From Okapia johnstoni (lineage: Eukaryota > Chordata > Mammalia > Artiodactyla > Giraffidae): a stretch of 64,000 bases of DNA. Positions 47,831 through 59,430 of the stretch are shown one piece after another. The notes beneath the pieces were generated by a model. It made no database searches and was not told where the DNA came from. It saw only the letters and a program-made list of their open reading frames with translations. Made by a program: the position numbers and the translations under genes. Location of the stretch: positions 21,833,001 through 21,897,000 of the forward strand of contig CM044306.1 of assembly GCA_024291935.2 (NCBI GenBank), written 5' to 3'. The stretch's first letter is position 1, and each line of letters starts with the position of its first letter.

Positions 47831-48381
47831 TAGGGTTATATCAGAGTATTTATCTTTGTGAAGACAGGTTTTCCTTCAAATTTCCAATACGAATTTCCTC
47901 AGGGAAACAAAAGCACAAAACTTAGTATAGAAAATTCACCTTATCTTGCTAACTTTAATGTAATTTCTACATCCTAAAGCCATACTGAAACTGTGTATCA
48001 GCTATTTAGGAAACAGGCAGTCATATTTTGATGATTTCTATTCATGACATTTCTGTTCCTGGTGCCTGAGTCGTTGCTCTAGTCATAGCTGGTACAAATG
48101 AGTTGGGGATTCTTTTCTGTCTACATTTGAAGCTGAGGTCATCACTGAGAAACAAAATTCCCAGACCGGTGTCTAAATCTGTTCAGTAGCAGAGTCTCAT
48201 CTCAAGCGTGTTGATCTGAGTGAGTTTTAATTGTTGTTTTCATGTTCAGGTTCTTCTTCCTTCTTAATGTGTTTTAACTTAAAAGGAAGCACAATGCCAG
48301 TCTTCGTTAAATCTGTACAGTTGGTTCATTGGTAGTTAGCCTGTTACTCTCTGTACTTGAAGTATTTCGTTAATGTGCTTT

Positions 48382-48405
48382 AAAAAAAAAAAAAAAAAAA
48401 AAAAA
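48382..48405. repeat. A24 homopolymer
   Basis: Twenty-four consecutive A after TGCTTT; no SINE body precedes it. Confidence 0.95.
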
Positions 48406-48600
48406 CTCTGGAGAGAAACCTGTCATTCCTAATTTTAGTCTCAGTTTAGCATGTTTCCTGCTTGCTGAAAAAAGTAGTGTGAGGAAATGAGAAATATCAA
48501 GCCAAATCAGAGGTATATTTAGCCCATGAATCTAGTGAACACATGATCTTTACAAATTTTATCTCTTGTCTCCCATGGAGCCATTTAAGAACCCATTGAG

Positions 48601-48955
48601 GGTGTCCCTCGTGGGTCAGTGATAAAGAATCTGCCTGCCAGTGCAGGAGACACTGGGTTTGATCCCTGATCCAGGAAGATCCCACATGCCACAGAACAAC
48701 TAAGCCTGTGTGCCGCAACTGTTGAGCCTGTGCTCTAGAGCCCAGGAAGCACAACTACTGAATCCTGTATGCCCTACAGCCTGTACTTAGCAACAAGAGA
48801 AGCCACCGCAATGAGAAGCCCGCACACTGCAACTTATAGAAAGTAGCCCCCACTTGCTTCACCTAGAGAAAAGCCCACACAGCAACGAAGACCCAGCACA
48901 GCTAATAAAAGATAAATAAAATGTTTTAAAAGAAAAAAGAAAAAAAATTAGAAAA
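48601..48955 (+). mobile_element. CHR-type SINE, long form
   Basis: Head GGTGTCCCTCGTGGGTCAGT, CAGTGCAGGAGACACTGGG, then several body units (GCAACTGTTGAGCCTGTG, CACCGCAATGAGAAGCCC, GCAACGAAGACCC) and an A-rich tail. Confidence 0.9.
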
Positions 48956-50011
48956 ATATGAAGCCACAAAATGAGAAGTAACATGGAAATCCTAAGAGAA
49001 CCTTAAAGATTTCTAGAATAATGACTTTGTTTTCCTCTGTACCCCTGGCATATGTCTTGCTGGTTGTATGACAGTTACTTGGGACTTGAAAGTGTACCTG
49101 CAGTTTCCTTTTTACAATTTCAGTATTGAATCTGTGTTTTGAATTGTTGTAGAAGGAGATGATAATCTCAGTTTATGACTTAACAGGATTAAGACTTTTG
49201 TATACACTTTAAATTTAATAAGAAAAACTTTAAAAGGCTTTCTGATTAAAATACAATGCAGAATGATCCATAGCAAGTTAACTCTGTGGAGTCATTTTTC
49301 ACCTTATCCTGAAAAGCTGAAAAGCTTTCTTGCCTCTCTTTAGCTAATTAAAGAAATGTATGAGAAGTCTAAAAACTTTCACTCTTTTTAAAATTACCAT
49401 TGAATCAAGTTGAAAGAAAAGATGACCAATTGAAAAGCATGCCTGAGTGAGCTAATTGGTAATGAGGAAAGCATTAAAGTCTCTGTCACGTATATGGAGA
49501 AATGATAATGTCTTTTGTAAATCCAGGTCACAGTTTCAGGTCCAAACAAGTGATGCTATGGATTAGCATATTTTTATTGAACATGGTATATGTATTGAAC
49601 ACAGTACATTCAGAGTCCATCTTCTTTTTTTGGTTTCATCCTCACCTTGTTCCTAGAGTAACAAGAGCTGCTTTTCACCAGCTGGATCGTCTCATTTTGA
49701 AATTTGAAATTCCAGTTAGAAAACAGTCTCTGACTATGGTACTTATTACAACCTGTCCTTTCCCCAGTCCCCTAATGTAAGATCTTTCACAGCTGCTAAT
49801 TTCTGTACCCACTCATTTATGAGATAATCTACTTGGAGAATAAAACATGAATCAGAAATGAGACTCACCTTTTGGGAGTTAATGATGGGGGTGCTGAGAC
49901 ATTGTTTGGACAATTTCAATCATTAGTAGGTTGACTTTTGAACTTGGATTTTGCTGGCTTTTTCCCTTCATTTCAGCTTCTGCTCATTTTGTGTCTTTTT
50001 CTTCAAAATAG

Positions 50012-50086
50012 GCCTGGAATGTTCTGGCTTTGGATGGCAGTAACTGGCAGCGAATTGACCTGTTTGATTTCCAGAGGGATATTGAG
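50012..50086 (+). CDS. FBXL20: FBXL20 coding exon 4: C-terminal part of the F-box
   Basis: This exon has 25 whole codons: AWNVLALDGSNWQRIDLF, then DFQRDIE. The two Trp residues (positions 2 and 12 of the exon) and the DGSNW-R-IDL pattern are the usual end of an F-box. The acceptor is CTTCAAAATAG, with a T-rich run just upstream; the donor is GAG|GTATAA, weaker than the GTAAGT consensus. Introns on both sides are phase 0, so skipping would keep frame while removing the end of the F-box. DIE rather than the DVE of FBXL2 supports FBXL20. A minus-strand BovB tail starts 320 bp downstream. Confidence 0.96.
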
Positions 50087-51665
50087 GTATAATTATGTGG
50101 TGTGTGGCCCCATTTCTCTTGTTAGAATGTAATTACAGCATGGAACAAATTAGCCTCAGCTATATAAATCTCCTTTCCCTGGAGAGAGAAACCATTAATT
50201 TCAGTGCATCCGAATTTTATGAGAGCCTGCAGTGTTCCCCAAGAACTTGTTCAGCTCTTGAGAATAAGCAAAATTATTTTACTGAAATAATAGTAAATTA
50301 TTTATTACTAAGTTTTTGTTTTTGTTGTGGAAATATGGACCTGTGTTTGCTCTTTTTAGGAAGTCTTTTTATATCTGTTTATGGAAAAATAAGTTAAGAA
50401 CTTCAGTTCAGTTCAGTCGCTCAGTCGTGTCCAACTCTTTGTGACCCCATGAATCGCAGCACGCCAGGCCTCCCTGTCCATCACCAACTCCTGGAGTCCA
50501 CTCAAACTCATGTCCATCGAATTGGTGATGCCATTCAGCCATCTCATCCTCTGTCCTCCCCTTCTCCTCCTGCCGCCAATCCTTCCCTGCATCAGGATCT
50601 TTTCCAGTGAGTCAACTCTTTGCATGAGGTGGCCAAAGTATTGGAGTTTCAGCTTCAACATCAGTCCTTCCAGTGAACACCCAGGACTGATCTCCTTTAG
50701 GATGGAGTGGTTTGGATCTCCTTGCAGTCCAAGGGACTCTCAAAAGTCTTCTCCAACACCACAGTTCAAAAGCATCAATTCTTTGGCGCTCAGCTTTCTT
50801 CACCGTCCAACTCTCACATCCATACCTGACTACTGAGGCATAATATTTGCATAAATTCTTCTTGATGAGCATTTTGGGTTCTAGGAGAGCCTACAGATAG
50901 TTTTTCTTTCATTCTCCAGAAAAATGTATTGGATTACTTTTGCTGTGGAGAGATTTTTTTTTTCCCTTCTCATTTCTCCCTCATATTTCATCCTTAGTAT
51001 TGCCTGTTTTCTCAAATGGAGAATGGCTTAAGCTTACATTATTTTAACCTGAATTTTAACTCTGTGGTCCTTGGTTCTCTCATCTGAAGAGTGCAAATCA
51101 TAGCTTCCTCACTGTGTTACAAGGATTAAGTAAGATTTAGGTTTAGATTTTTTTCAACTCGGGTTTTTGTTTTTGTTTTTAAAGTATTAATGGAGCTTAG
51201 TTGTCTTCAGGATTCATGTAAGAAGTTTAAGAAACCTCACATGAACTTTCCATTATCTTCAGAAAGTACTTTTAAAATAATAGCCATCAACATGGTGGAT
51301 TTTTGTTCCCAATTCTCTTTATCTTCATGGATGTAAATGTTTAAAGCAACATAACCCACAAAATCATTCAGCAAGCTTTTGTTAAGTGTTCATTGAGTCT
51401 CTGCTGTATTTAGAGTACTATAGTAAATATACAGAAACAATAATACAGTGACATAAGAGAACTACAGAGCACCATTTCCTCAAATACAAAGTAACTTAAA
51501 GATGAACAAAATAGTTCAGGCATATTTTCAATAGATCAAGAAAGCTGATTTGATTTAATTAGGTTTTTAAAATGAGTTAGAAGCATTTTAAAAATGAGAA
51601 TGTGTTCTTTTCAAAAACGATGTAGTGGCTTATCTTTTTGTATACCTATCTTCTCTTTTTTACAG
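50087..51665 (+). other. FBXL20 intron 4
   Basis: A 1.6-kb phase-0 intron. Apart from the BovB at 50403-50836 it holds no recognisable feature; the 100-codon + frame at 50095-50397 begins just past the donor and has no family features. Confidence 0.85.
50403..50836 (-). mobile_element. BovB LINE 3' end, antisense
   Basis: Tail TTCAGTTCAGTCGCTCAGTC at the left, running to CTCACATCCATACCTGACTA. Encodes, on the minus strand and in two frames, [26 protein letters not shown] and [15 protein letters not shown]. Confidence 0.94.
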
Positions 51666-51760
51666 GGCCGGGTGGTGGAGAATATTTCAAAAAGGTGTGG
51701 GGGCTTTTTACGAAAGTTAAGTCTTCGTGGGTGTCTTGGAGTAGGAGACAATGCTTTAAG
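51666..51760 (+). CDS. FBXL20: FBXL20 coding exon 5: linker and first LRR
   Basis: Acceptor TTTTTTACAG; donor AAG|GTAAAA. It encodes GRVVENISKRCGGFLRKLSL and then RGCLGVGDNAL, plus two bases of a split Arg codon (AG|A). The segment FLRKLSLRGC is the first cysteine-containing LRR (pattern LxxLxLxxC) that starts the substrate-binding arc. DNAL here distinguishes FBXL20 from FBXL2, which has DSSL at this point. The exon is 95 nt and intact. Confidence 0.96.
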
Positions 51761-52247
51761 GTAAAAACATAACTACAGATTAACTGATGTTACTGACTGA
51801 AGTAAAAAACAACATGAGACACAGCAGCATCTCACCCAGAAAAGGCTGGGATAGTTTGCATATTCTTAAGCTGTTCTGAACCCAAATACACATTCATTGC
51901 TTATCATACAAATATCCAATAGTAGGATGTATGGTTTTGGGAATAAAACAAGAACACATGCTCCCCCCCAAAAAACCAGCTTCCCCATATTATAAATGGT
52001 TCATTTGGAGCCTTGAGTAAAGTTTGTTGTTTGTTTAATCCAAGCGTGGATAATTTTAACTTTGGTTGACAAAAAGATTGATGTTTAAAAGTTTATGGTT
52101 GAAAATTAATTTATTTGTGACTGTTATTGACTCTCTGTACTAATATCCAGGTTTGCTGTTTTATATCTTCTATTATTTTTTTAATGCTGAGAATTGTGCG
52201 GTGCACATTTTGCCTCAGACCCTTTACTTTGTTTCTTTCCTGTAAAG
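51761..52247 (+). other. FBXL20 intron 5
   Basis: A 487-bp phase-2 intron without a recognisable transposon, the only repeat-free intron fully inside the window. Confidence 0.85.
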
Positions 52248-52316
52248 AACCTTTGCACAAAACTGTAGGAACATTGAAGTACTGAATCTCAATGGGTGTA
52301 CAAAGACTACAGATGC
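52248..52316 (+). CDS. FBXL20: FBXL20 coding exon 6: second LRR
   Basis: Acceptor TTTCCTGTAAAG, donor GATGC|GTAAGT (strong). It completes the Arg codon and encodes TFAQNCRNIEVLNLNGCTK then TTDA, a typical AMN1/FBXL-type LRR with CxxLxxLxLxxC spacing and TD in the turn. FBXL2 has EHLNLNGCTKITD here, so VLNLNGCTKTTD points to FBXL20. The intron before it is only 487 bp and has no recognisable repeat; the intron after it is 7.7 kb and repeat-rich. Confidence 0.96.
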
Positions 52317-52642
52317 GTAAGTATTTTATGTTTTAGAAGGGTAAGTCATAGCCCATTGTGTCCTGCCTATACTAGCTTTTAATGCAGGCTCCTAAATATA
52401 TTTAGTAAATTTCATTTTGGTTTTATAGAGAAAAGATGTTTCAAGAAAGAAGGCGACTTGAAAGTTAGAAATGGAACAAGAAGCTTATTTTGGAATTTGG
52501 CTCAAATTCTTCCTTGAAACTTAAAATAAAACTTAAGTTATTTGATATTATTTAGTAATATTGCTCGTTTTGTTTTCTCTATACCCCCACTCTTTTATCT
52601 TATTGTGAAAAATTCCTAAACAATGTAAATATGCATTTCTTT

Positions 52643-52948
52643 TTTTGTACCGAGTCTTCGTTGCTTTTGAGCAGCCTTTCTCTAGTTGTGGCAAGTGGGG
52701 GCTACTCTCTGTTACAGTGTGGGGATTTCTCATTGTGGTGGCCTCTCGTTGCAGAGCACAGGCTCTAGGCACGGGCTTCAGTAGTTGCAGCATGCAGGCT
52801 TGAGGGCTCTGGAATGAAGGCTCGCTAGTTGTGGCACATGAGTTCAGTTGCTCTGCAACATATGGAATCTTCTCAGGCCAGGGATGGAACTCATGTCCCC
52901 CGCATTGGCAGGACGATTCTTATCTGCTGCTCCACCAGGGAAGTCTCA
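52643..52948 (-). mobile_element. CHR-type SINE, antisense, with target duplication
   Basis: From a T-rich start (TTTTTTTGTACCGAGTCTTC) to CTCCACCAGGGAAGTCTC. AATATGCATT flanks it (about 52628-52637 and 52949-52958). Confidence 0.9.
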
Positions 52949-53611
52949 ATATGCATTACTAAAATAAGCATTTCTGAAAAATAAAAGCTTTTAACATAAG
53001 CACATTAAATTCGTAGATCTAAGTATCTTAAAATCATTAAATAACCACAGGTTAATATTCAGAATTTTGAATGTTCTAGTGACTTTAGCAGTATATTAAA
53101 TATAGTTTAAAAGAAAAAAGATACAGACTTTAAAAATCAAGGGTGGAGACCTCTGCTTCTGATAACAACAGTCACTGCCCTCCTGCTGTAAACAACTCTA
53201 AAACTGTACAAAACATAGAAAGCAAGCAGTCTGAAATGTTGGACAACATGCAGAGCAGAAGAGAGAAACAAATGAGGTGAACCTTAACGATTGTTGTGGC
53301 TTTCTGCTTGGTAGCACATTTTTGAGATAATGGTACAGGAGAAGGAATGCAAGCAGGGCACAAAGTTCTGTCTGATTTGAAGAGAAAGAGATCAAAGTTC
53401 TGCGAGACCAGGGTGACTAAATAGGTGTCTGGAAAGAGGGAAGCTACTCAAAAAAAGACTACAGAAATCTTCATAAATTTGGTTGAATAGTAAACTCTAT
53501 ATGCACATATTGAGACCCCACAAAGCTGGGCAAAGAATATCTAAAACGGAAAGAACAATTGCTGGGAAACTGAACTGAAGAAGAATTGCCAGAACTTAAA
53601 TAAGGCAGCCA

Positions 53612-54004
53612 TAAAGAAGGCTGAGTGCCAAAGAATTGATGCTTTTGAACTGTGGTGTTGGAGAAGACTCTTGAGAGTCCCTTGGACTGCAAGGAGATCC
53701 AACCAGTCCATCCTAAAAATCAGTCCTGGGTGTTCTTTGGAAGGACTGATGTTGAAGCTGAAACTCCAATACTTTGGCCACTTCATGCAAAGAATTGACT
53801 CATTGGAAAAGACCCTGATGCAGGGAAGGATTGAGGGCGGGAGGAGAAGGGAAGGACAGAGGATGAGATGGCTGGGTGGCATCACCGACTTGATGAACAT
53901 GAGTTTGAGCAAGCTCTGGGAGACGGTGAATGACAGGGAAGCCTGACATGCTGCAGTTCATGGGATCACAAAGAGTCGGACGTGACTGAGCAGCTGAACA
54001 ACAA
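53612..54004 (+). mobile_element. BovB LINE 3' end, sense
   Basis: Starts AAGAAGGCTGAGTGCCAAAG, has [18 protein letters not shown] and [15 protein letters not shown], and ends GACGTGACTGAGCAGCTGAA followed by CAACAACAACAG. A 3-bp loss near 53718 keeps one frame. Confidence 0.94.
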
Positions 54005-54375
54005 CAACAGTATTGATCTATGATATTTATAGGAGTAATATATAAAATATGTTAGAACATATGAAAATAATAGCACAAAGGAGAGAGGAGAGAACCATTA
54101 CATGTTGGAGTAAAATGCTTATGTTTTGTGAGAATTAAGTTACTGTTCTGAAATAGATTGTGGTAAATTAAGATATATATTGTATTCTATGAGCAAACTG
54201 TAAGAAAATAACTCAGGGGAAAAGGTAAAAAAATCAACAGAGGAATTGAAACTGTACACCTGATACAAGAAGACAGTAAAGGAGAGACAGAAAAACAAAC
54301 TTAAGGAAGGCATGAAACAAACAGAAAAAGATTATAGAATGGGAGAGAAAATGTAACCATATCAATAATTTTACT

Positions 54376-54497
54376 AGGACTTCCTTGGTGGTCCAGTGAC
54401 TAAGACTCCATGCTTTCAATGCAGGGGTTTCCCTGGTCAGAAAATTGAGATTCTACATGCCATGCAGCATGGCACCCCCCCAAAATGATTTAAAAAA
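54376..54497 (+). mobile_element. CHR-type SINE, short
   Basis: AGGACTTCCTTGGTGGTCCA head; ends GCATGGCACCCCCCCAAAA. Confidence 0.85.
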
Positions 54498-54499
54498 CA

Positions 54500-55985
54500 A
54501 TAATTTTTATTAAATATGGACATACTGAACACTTCATACAAAAGACAGATTGTCAGTATGGATTAAAAAACAAAACCCAGTTTGTGCTGTCTATAAGAGA
54601 CAAGCTTTAGACTGAAATACACAAATAGGTTGAAAGTAAACAGATGGAAAAATGCATACTGTGCAGATAGAACACTCCACCCAATGATTACAGAATAAAC
54701 ATTCTTTACAAACATACTTGGAACATTCTCTAGGATAGAGCATAGATTGGGCTACTAAATAAGTCTTAATTTAAGAAGATTAAAATCATTCAAAATATAT
54801 CCTTCAACCAGAACTAGAAAATTAAACTAGAAATCCTCAACAGGATCTTTGGAAATTCAGCATCACGCTTCTGTGTAATTTTGAACTGAATGAAAATGAA
54901 AAGCTACCAACATTTATGTGATGTGGCCAAAATATTAGTACAACTCGGCAGTCCTGTGTCACAAAAGAGGAAAGCGAGAATGCTCTTATCAGTAACAGCC
55001 TTCACCAGTGAGAAATTAGAAAAGGACTTCCCTGGTGATCCAGTGGTTAGGAATCTGCCTGCCAATACAGGGGACGAGGGTTTGACCCGTGGTCCGTGAA
55101 GATTCCACCTACCACAGACCACCTAAGCCTGTGCACTGCAACTACTGAAGCCTGCTCACCCTAGAGCCCATACTCCACAAGAGACACCACAGCAGTGAGA
55201 AGCCGGCACACCACAGCGAAGAGTAGCCCCTGCTTGCCCCAACTAAAGAAAGCCCACGTGTAGCAACGAAGACCCATCACAGCCAAAAATAAATATATAA
55301 AAATTTTTTAAAACTTAGCAAAAAGAAGAGCAAAGCCCAAAGCAAGCAGAAGGAAAAAGGTTAGAATGGATATCAGTGAAACAGGAAACAAAAACAGTAA
55401 CAAAATCAATAATCACTGAAAAAAGGTTTTTTTAATGGACAAACCTAGACTAAGAAAATAAAAGGGTAGACTCAAATTGTCAAAAGCAGACAAGATGAAA
55501 TGTTTGTCAGGTAATATCATAAATTTAATCAGACAACCTAGGTGAGATGGACCAATTCCTGGGGAGGTACAGATTAACAGTCTGAATAAATCTATAGAAG
55601 TAAATACAATAATTCAAAATTGTTCCACAAAAAAACAAAAGCCCAGGCCCATATGACTTCACTGGTGAGTCCATCAAAAGAAGGAAGAAGACTAATACTC
55701 AAATTCACTCATAAAAGAGGAAATAATTCATAACTTGTCCTGTGCAGCCAGTATTTTTCTGATACCAAAAGCCAAGCAAAAACATCACAATAAAAGGAAG
55801 TCTACTGTATTCCTCAGACACAGAGATGGAGAAATAGTTAATAAAATTGTAGCAAACTGAATCCAGCAACATATAAAAGGGTTGGATCTTATCTAAGTGG
55901 GATTTATCCCAGAAATACGTGTGATTTAACATCTGAAAATCAGTTAATGTAATTTTTCATGATAATTAGAATAAAGCAGAGAACA
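54500..55985 (+). mobile_element. Old L1 ORF2 fragment, sense
   Basis: Landmarks AGACAGATTGTCAGTATGGA, TTGTGCTGTCTATAAGAGAC, ACAGAATAAACATTCTTTAC and GAATGGATATCAGTGAAACA follow L1 ORF2 order, with stops throughout; a CHR splits it at 55023. Confidence 0.78.
55023..55313 (+). mobile_element. CHR-type SINE, long form
   Basis: GGACTTCCCTGGTGATCCAG head through GCAACTACTGAAGCCTGCTC and GCAACGAAGACCCATCACAG to AAAAATAAATATATAAAAA. Confidence 0.92.
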
Positions 55986-56319
55986 ATAAACTTTTCTGTA
56001 TTGGGATGGATAAGGAAGTATTTTAGGCTTTGTTGGCCATGTAGTCTCTGTCACAGCTACTCAACTCTGCCATGTTTTACAAAGTGGCCACAGATAGTAC
56101 GTTAACGAATGAACATGGCTCTGCTCCAGTAAAACTTTATCACATGTTGCTGAGATTTTAATTTCATTTAATGTCACATGTCACAAAATAATATCTTCTT
56201 TTGACTTCCTTTCAGCCATTTAAAAATGCCAAAACCATTCTTGACTTCCTGGACATACAAAAATAAGCAGCTGCTGAGATTTACTGTCCTCTGGAATGAA
56301 TAAAGGACAAAAACCACAT
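55986..56319. other. Intron 6, no recognisable feature
   Basis: Contains TGGCCACAGATAGTACGTTA-type sequence that may be an old repeat; not assigned. Confidence 0.4.
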
Positions 56320-56950
56320 GACCATTTTCATTGTGATGGACGGCTTCTAAACTGGCCCCCAAATAATCACTGCCTCTTCCTATTTGCACTTTTGTGTAAT
56401 CTTTTCCCCTTGAGTGTACACTGGACATAGTGTCTCATTTCTAACAATAGAGTACTGCAAAAGAGATTGGGTATCACTTTGGAGATTAGGTTCCAAAAAG
56501 ACTGTGTCTTCTATGTTGCTCTACTTTCTTCTCCAGCTCTGGGGAAGCATTCTGCCCTCTTCTGAGTAGCTCTATGGAGAGGCCCATGTGGCAGGAAACG
56601 GAGGTCTCTGGCCAAGAGCCAGCTAGAACCTGAATTCTATCAAAAACCAAATGGGGAAGCTTGAAATTGGGTCATCTTAAGTCTGCCAACCTCCACTTAA
56701 CCTAAATGAGCTTGGAAGGGAATCAGTATCTAGCTACCTTTGAGATGATTCCAGCTTGATGGTAGCCTTGTGAGAGATCCTGAGTCCAAGTCACCCTGCT
56801 AGGCTGCCTGTGCACATATTCCTGACTCATGAAAACTGAGATAATAATTATTATTTTAAGCTGCTCGGTTTTAAGGTAATTTGCTATGCAATAGTAGATA
56901 ACTGATGTTTCATTAGATGCAGTAAAAGCACGTAACAAACTCTTAACACT
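56320..56950. repeat. Ancient mammal-wide interspersed repeat (family not assigned)
   Basis: Its end, TTTTAAGCTGCTCGGTTTTA then AATAGTAGATAACTGATG, is the inverted counterpart of the repeat at 19890-20495. Middle landmarks: CTATGGAGAGGCCCATGTGG. Non-coding. Confidence 0.55.
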
Positions 56951-56975
56951 CATTTATGATAAAAGTTTTCAGCAT

Positions 56976-57092
56976 GGAATCTCCTGGTGGTTCAAATGGT
57001 TAGGACTCAGTGCTTTCACTGCTGGGGTGCAGGTTCAATCCCTCATTGGGGAACTAAGATCCTGCAAGTTGAGTGGCACAGCCCAAAAAAAA
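56976..57092 (+). mobile_element. CHR-type SINE, short
   Basis: GGAATCTCCTGGTGGTTCAA head, TTGGGGAACTAAGATCCTGC, A-rich tail. Confidence 0.85.
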
Positions 57093-57094
57093 AA

Positions 57095-57224
57095 GCAACA
57101 AAGAATAGAAGGGAGTTTGCTTAATATAATCAAAAGCTTCCATGAAATACCTACTGAGACTAAGAAGTACCAGATTTCTACACTGAAAACCATTAAATTA
57201 TATATCAAGAATATATAGAGAAAG
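57095..57224 (+). mobile_element. L1 ORF2 fragment, sense, left of BovB
   Basis: CATTAAATTATATATCAAG and the flank TATAGAGAAAG belong to an L1 that resumes at 58841 (TATAGAGAAAGTTCTTACAG, then TCAATAACAAGGCAATCC). Confidence 0.65.
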
Positions 57225-58840
57225 CAGAAGCTGAAGATATTAAGAAGAGGTGGCAAGAATACACAGAAGAACTACACAAAAAAGATCTTCACGACCCAGA
57301 TAATCACGATGGTATGATCACTCACCTAGAGTCAGACATCCTGGAATGTGAAGTCAAGTGGGCCTTAGGAATCATCACTACGAACAAAGCTAGTGGAAAT
57401 GATGCGATTCCAGCTGAGCTGTTTCAAATCCTGAAAGATGATGCTGTGAAAGTGCTGCACTCAATATACCAGCAAATTTGGAAAACTCAGCAGTGGCCAT
57501 AAGACTGGAAAAGGTCAGTTTTCATTCCAGTCCCAAAGAGAGGCAATGCCAAAGAATGCTCAAACTACTGCACAATTGCACTCATCTCACACACTAGTAA
57601 AGTAATGCTCAAAATTCTCCAAGCCAGTCTGTGAACCGAGAACTTCCAGATGTTCAAGCTGGATTTAGAAAAGGCAGAGGAACCAGAGATCAAATTGCCA
57701 ACATCTGTTGGGTTATCGAAAAAGCAAGAGAGTTCCAGAAAAACATCTATTTCTGCTTTATTGACTATGCCAAAGCCTTTGACGGTGTATATCACCATAA
57801 ACTGTGGAAAATTCTGAAAAAGATGGGAATACCAGACCACCTGACCTGCCTCTTGAGAAACCTGTGTGCAGGTCAGGAAGCAACAGTTAGAACTGGACGT
57901 GAAACAACAGACTGGTTCCAAATCGGGAAAGGAGTATGTTAAGGCTGTATATTGTCACCCTGCTTATTTAACTTATATGCAGAGTTCATCATGAGAAATG
58001 CTGAGCTGGAGGAAGCACAAGCTGGAATCAAGATTGCCGGGAGAAATATCAGAAACCTCAGATATGCAGATGACACCACCCTTATGGCAGAAAGTGAAGA
58101 ACTAAAGAGCCTCTTGATGAGAGTGAAAGAGGAGAGTGAAAAAGTTGGCTTAAAGCTCAACATTCAGAAAACTAAGATCATGGCATCCGGTCCCATCACT
58201 TCATGGGAAACAGTTGAGCAAACAGTGGAAACAGTGGCTGACTTTATTTTGGGGGGCTCCAAAATCACTGCAGATGGTGATTGCAGCCATGCAATTAAAA
58301 GACTCTTACTCCTTGGGAGAAAAGTTATGACCAACCTAGACAGCAAATTAAAAAATAGAGATATTACTTTGCCAACAAAGGTCCGTCTAGTCAAGGCTAT
58401 GGTTTTTCCAGTGGTCACGTATGGATGTGACAGTTGGACTACAAAGAAAGCTGAGTGCCGAAGAGTTGATGCTTTTGAACTGTGGTGTTGGAGAAGACTC
58501 TTGAGAGTCCCTTGGACTGCAAGGAGATGAAACCAGTCTATCCTAAAGGAAATCAGTCCTGGGTGTTCATTGGAAGGACTGATGTTGAAGCTGAGACTCC
58601 AATACTTTGACCACCTGATATGAAGAAGTGACACATTTGAAAAGATTCTGATTCTCGGAAAGATTGAGGGCAGGAGGAGAAGGGGACGACAGAGGATGAA
58701 ATGGTTGGATGGTATCACTCACTCAAAGGACATGAGTTTGAGTAAATTCTGGGAGTTGGTGATGGACAGGGAGGCCTGGCATGCTGCAGTCCATGGGGTT
58801 GCAAAGAGTCAGACACGACTGAGCAACTGAACTGAACTGG
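57225..58840 (+). mobile_element. BovB LINE, 1.6 kb, sense, with target duplication
   Basis: 5'-truncated BovB starting CAGAAGCTGAAGATATTAAG. Encodes the linker (ILECEVKWALGIITTNKASG), RT motif A (FCFIDYAKAFDGVYHH), motif B region (GKGVC then stop, SPCLFNLYAEF), motif C ([14 protein letters not shown]) and the C-terminal YGCDSWTTKKAECRR. In-frame stops at 57500 and 57940 and a later stop near 58530 break it. TATAGAGAAAG flanks it exactly (57214-57224, 58841-58851). Confidence 0.96.
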
Positions 58841-58887
58841 TATAGAGAAAGTTCTTACAGTCAATAACAAGGCAATCCATTTAAAAA

Positions 58888-59035
58888 TAGGCCTGGGACT
58901 TTCCTTGTGGTCCAGTGGTCAAGACTCTGCACATCCATTGCATGGGGCACAGGTTTGATCTTTGGTCAGGTATCGAAGATCCCGCATGCCACACAGTGTG
59001 GCCCCCAAAAAAGCAAATTAATCAATTGAAAAAAA
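58888..59035 (+). mobile_element. CHR-type SINE in L1
   Basis: GGGACTTTCCTTGTGGTCCA head, TGCATGGGGCACAGGTTTGA, A-rich end. Confidence 0.85.
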
Positions 59036-59430
59036 AAAGAAAAGCCCTAAGCACTTAGACATTTCACCAAGGAAAGAGATGATTGGCTAATTAACACAAG
59101 AAAGAGTGTTCATTACTAAACTGCAGAATAAAACCGCAGGAGGAAGTTTGACAAAGGCATTTATGATACATTTGGGAAAAGTTGAACACAGAGTGGATGT
59201 CAGACATTAAGGAATTAAAATCCTTACATGTTAGAAATATGTCCTGAAATATTTACAGGTGAAATAATATGTCTCAGATTTGCTCTAAAAAATTAGAACA
59301 AGAGAAGAAAGGAAATAGATGAAATAGCAATAGTAGAATATTGATAAATGTCAGAGTTTAATGATGGTATATGTACATTCTCTGTTATTTAGTCTTGAGA
59401 GTATATTTGAGATTTTCCATAACTAAAAAA
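59036..59430 (+). mobile_element. L1 3' part remnant, sense
   Basis: Continues the L1 order after the CHR (TTTCACCAAGGAAAGAGATG, ACTGCAGAATAAAACCGCAG). Diverged. Confidence 0.55.

Larger units (their letters stand above)
47085..50011 (+). other. FBXL20 intron 3
   Basis: A 2.9-kb phase-0 intron. It holds an ancient ACAAATATTTATTGAGAACC repeat (47765-47830), an A24 run (48382-48405) and one long CHR (48601-48955). The remainder shows nothing else. Confidence 0.85.
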
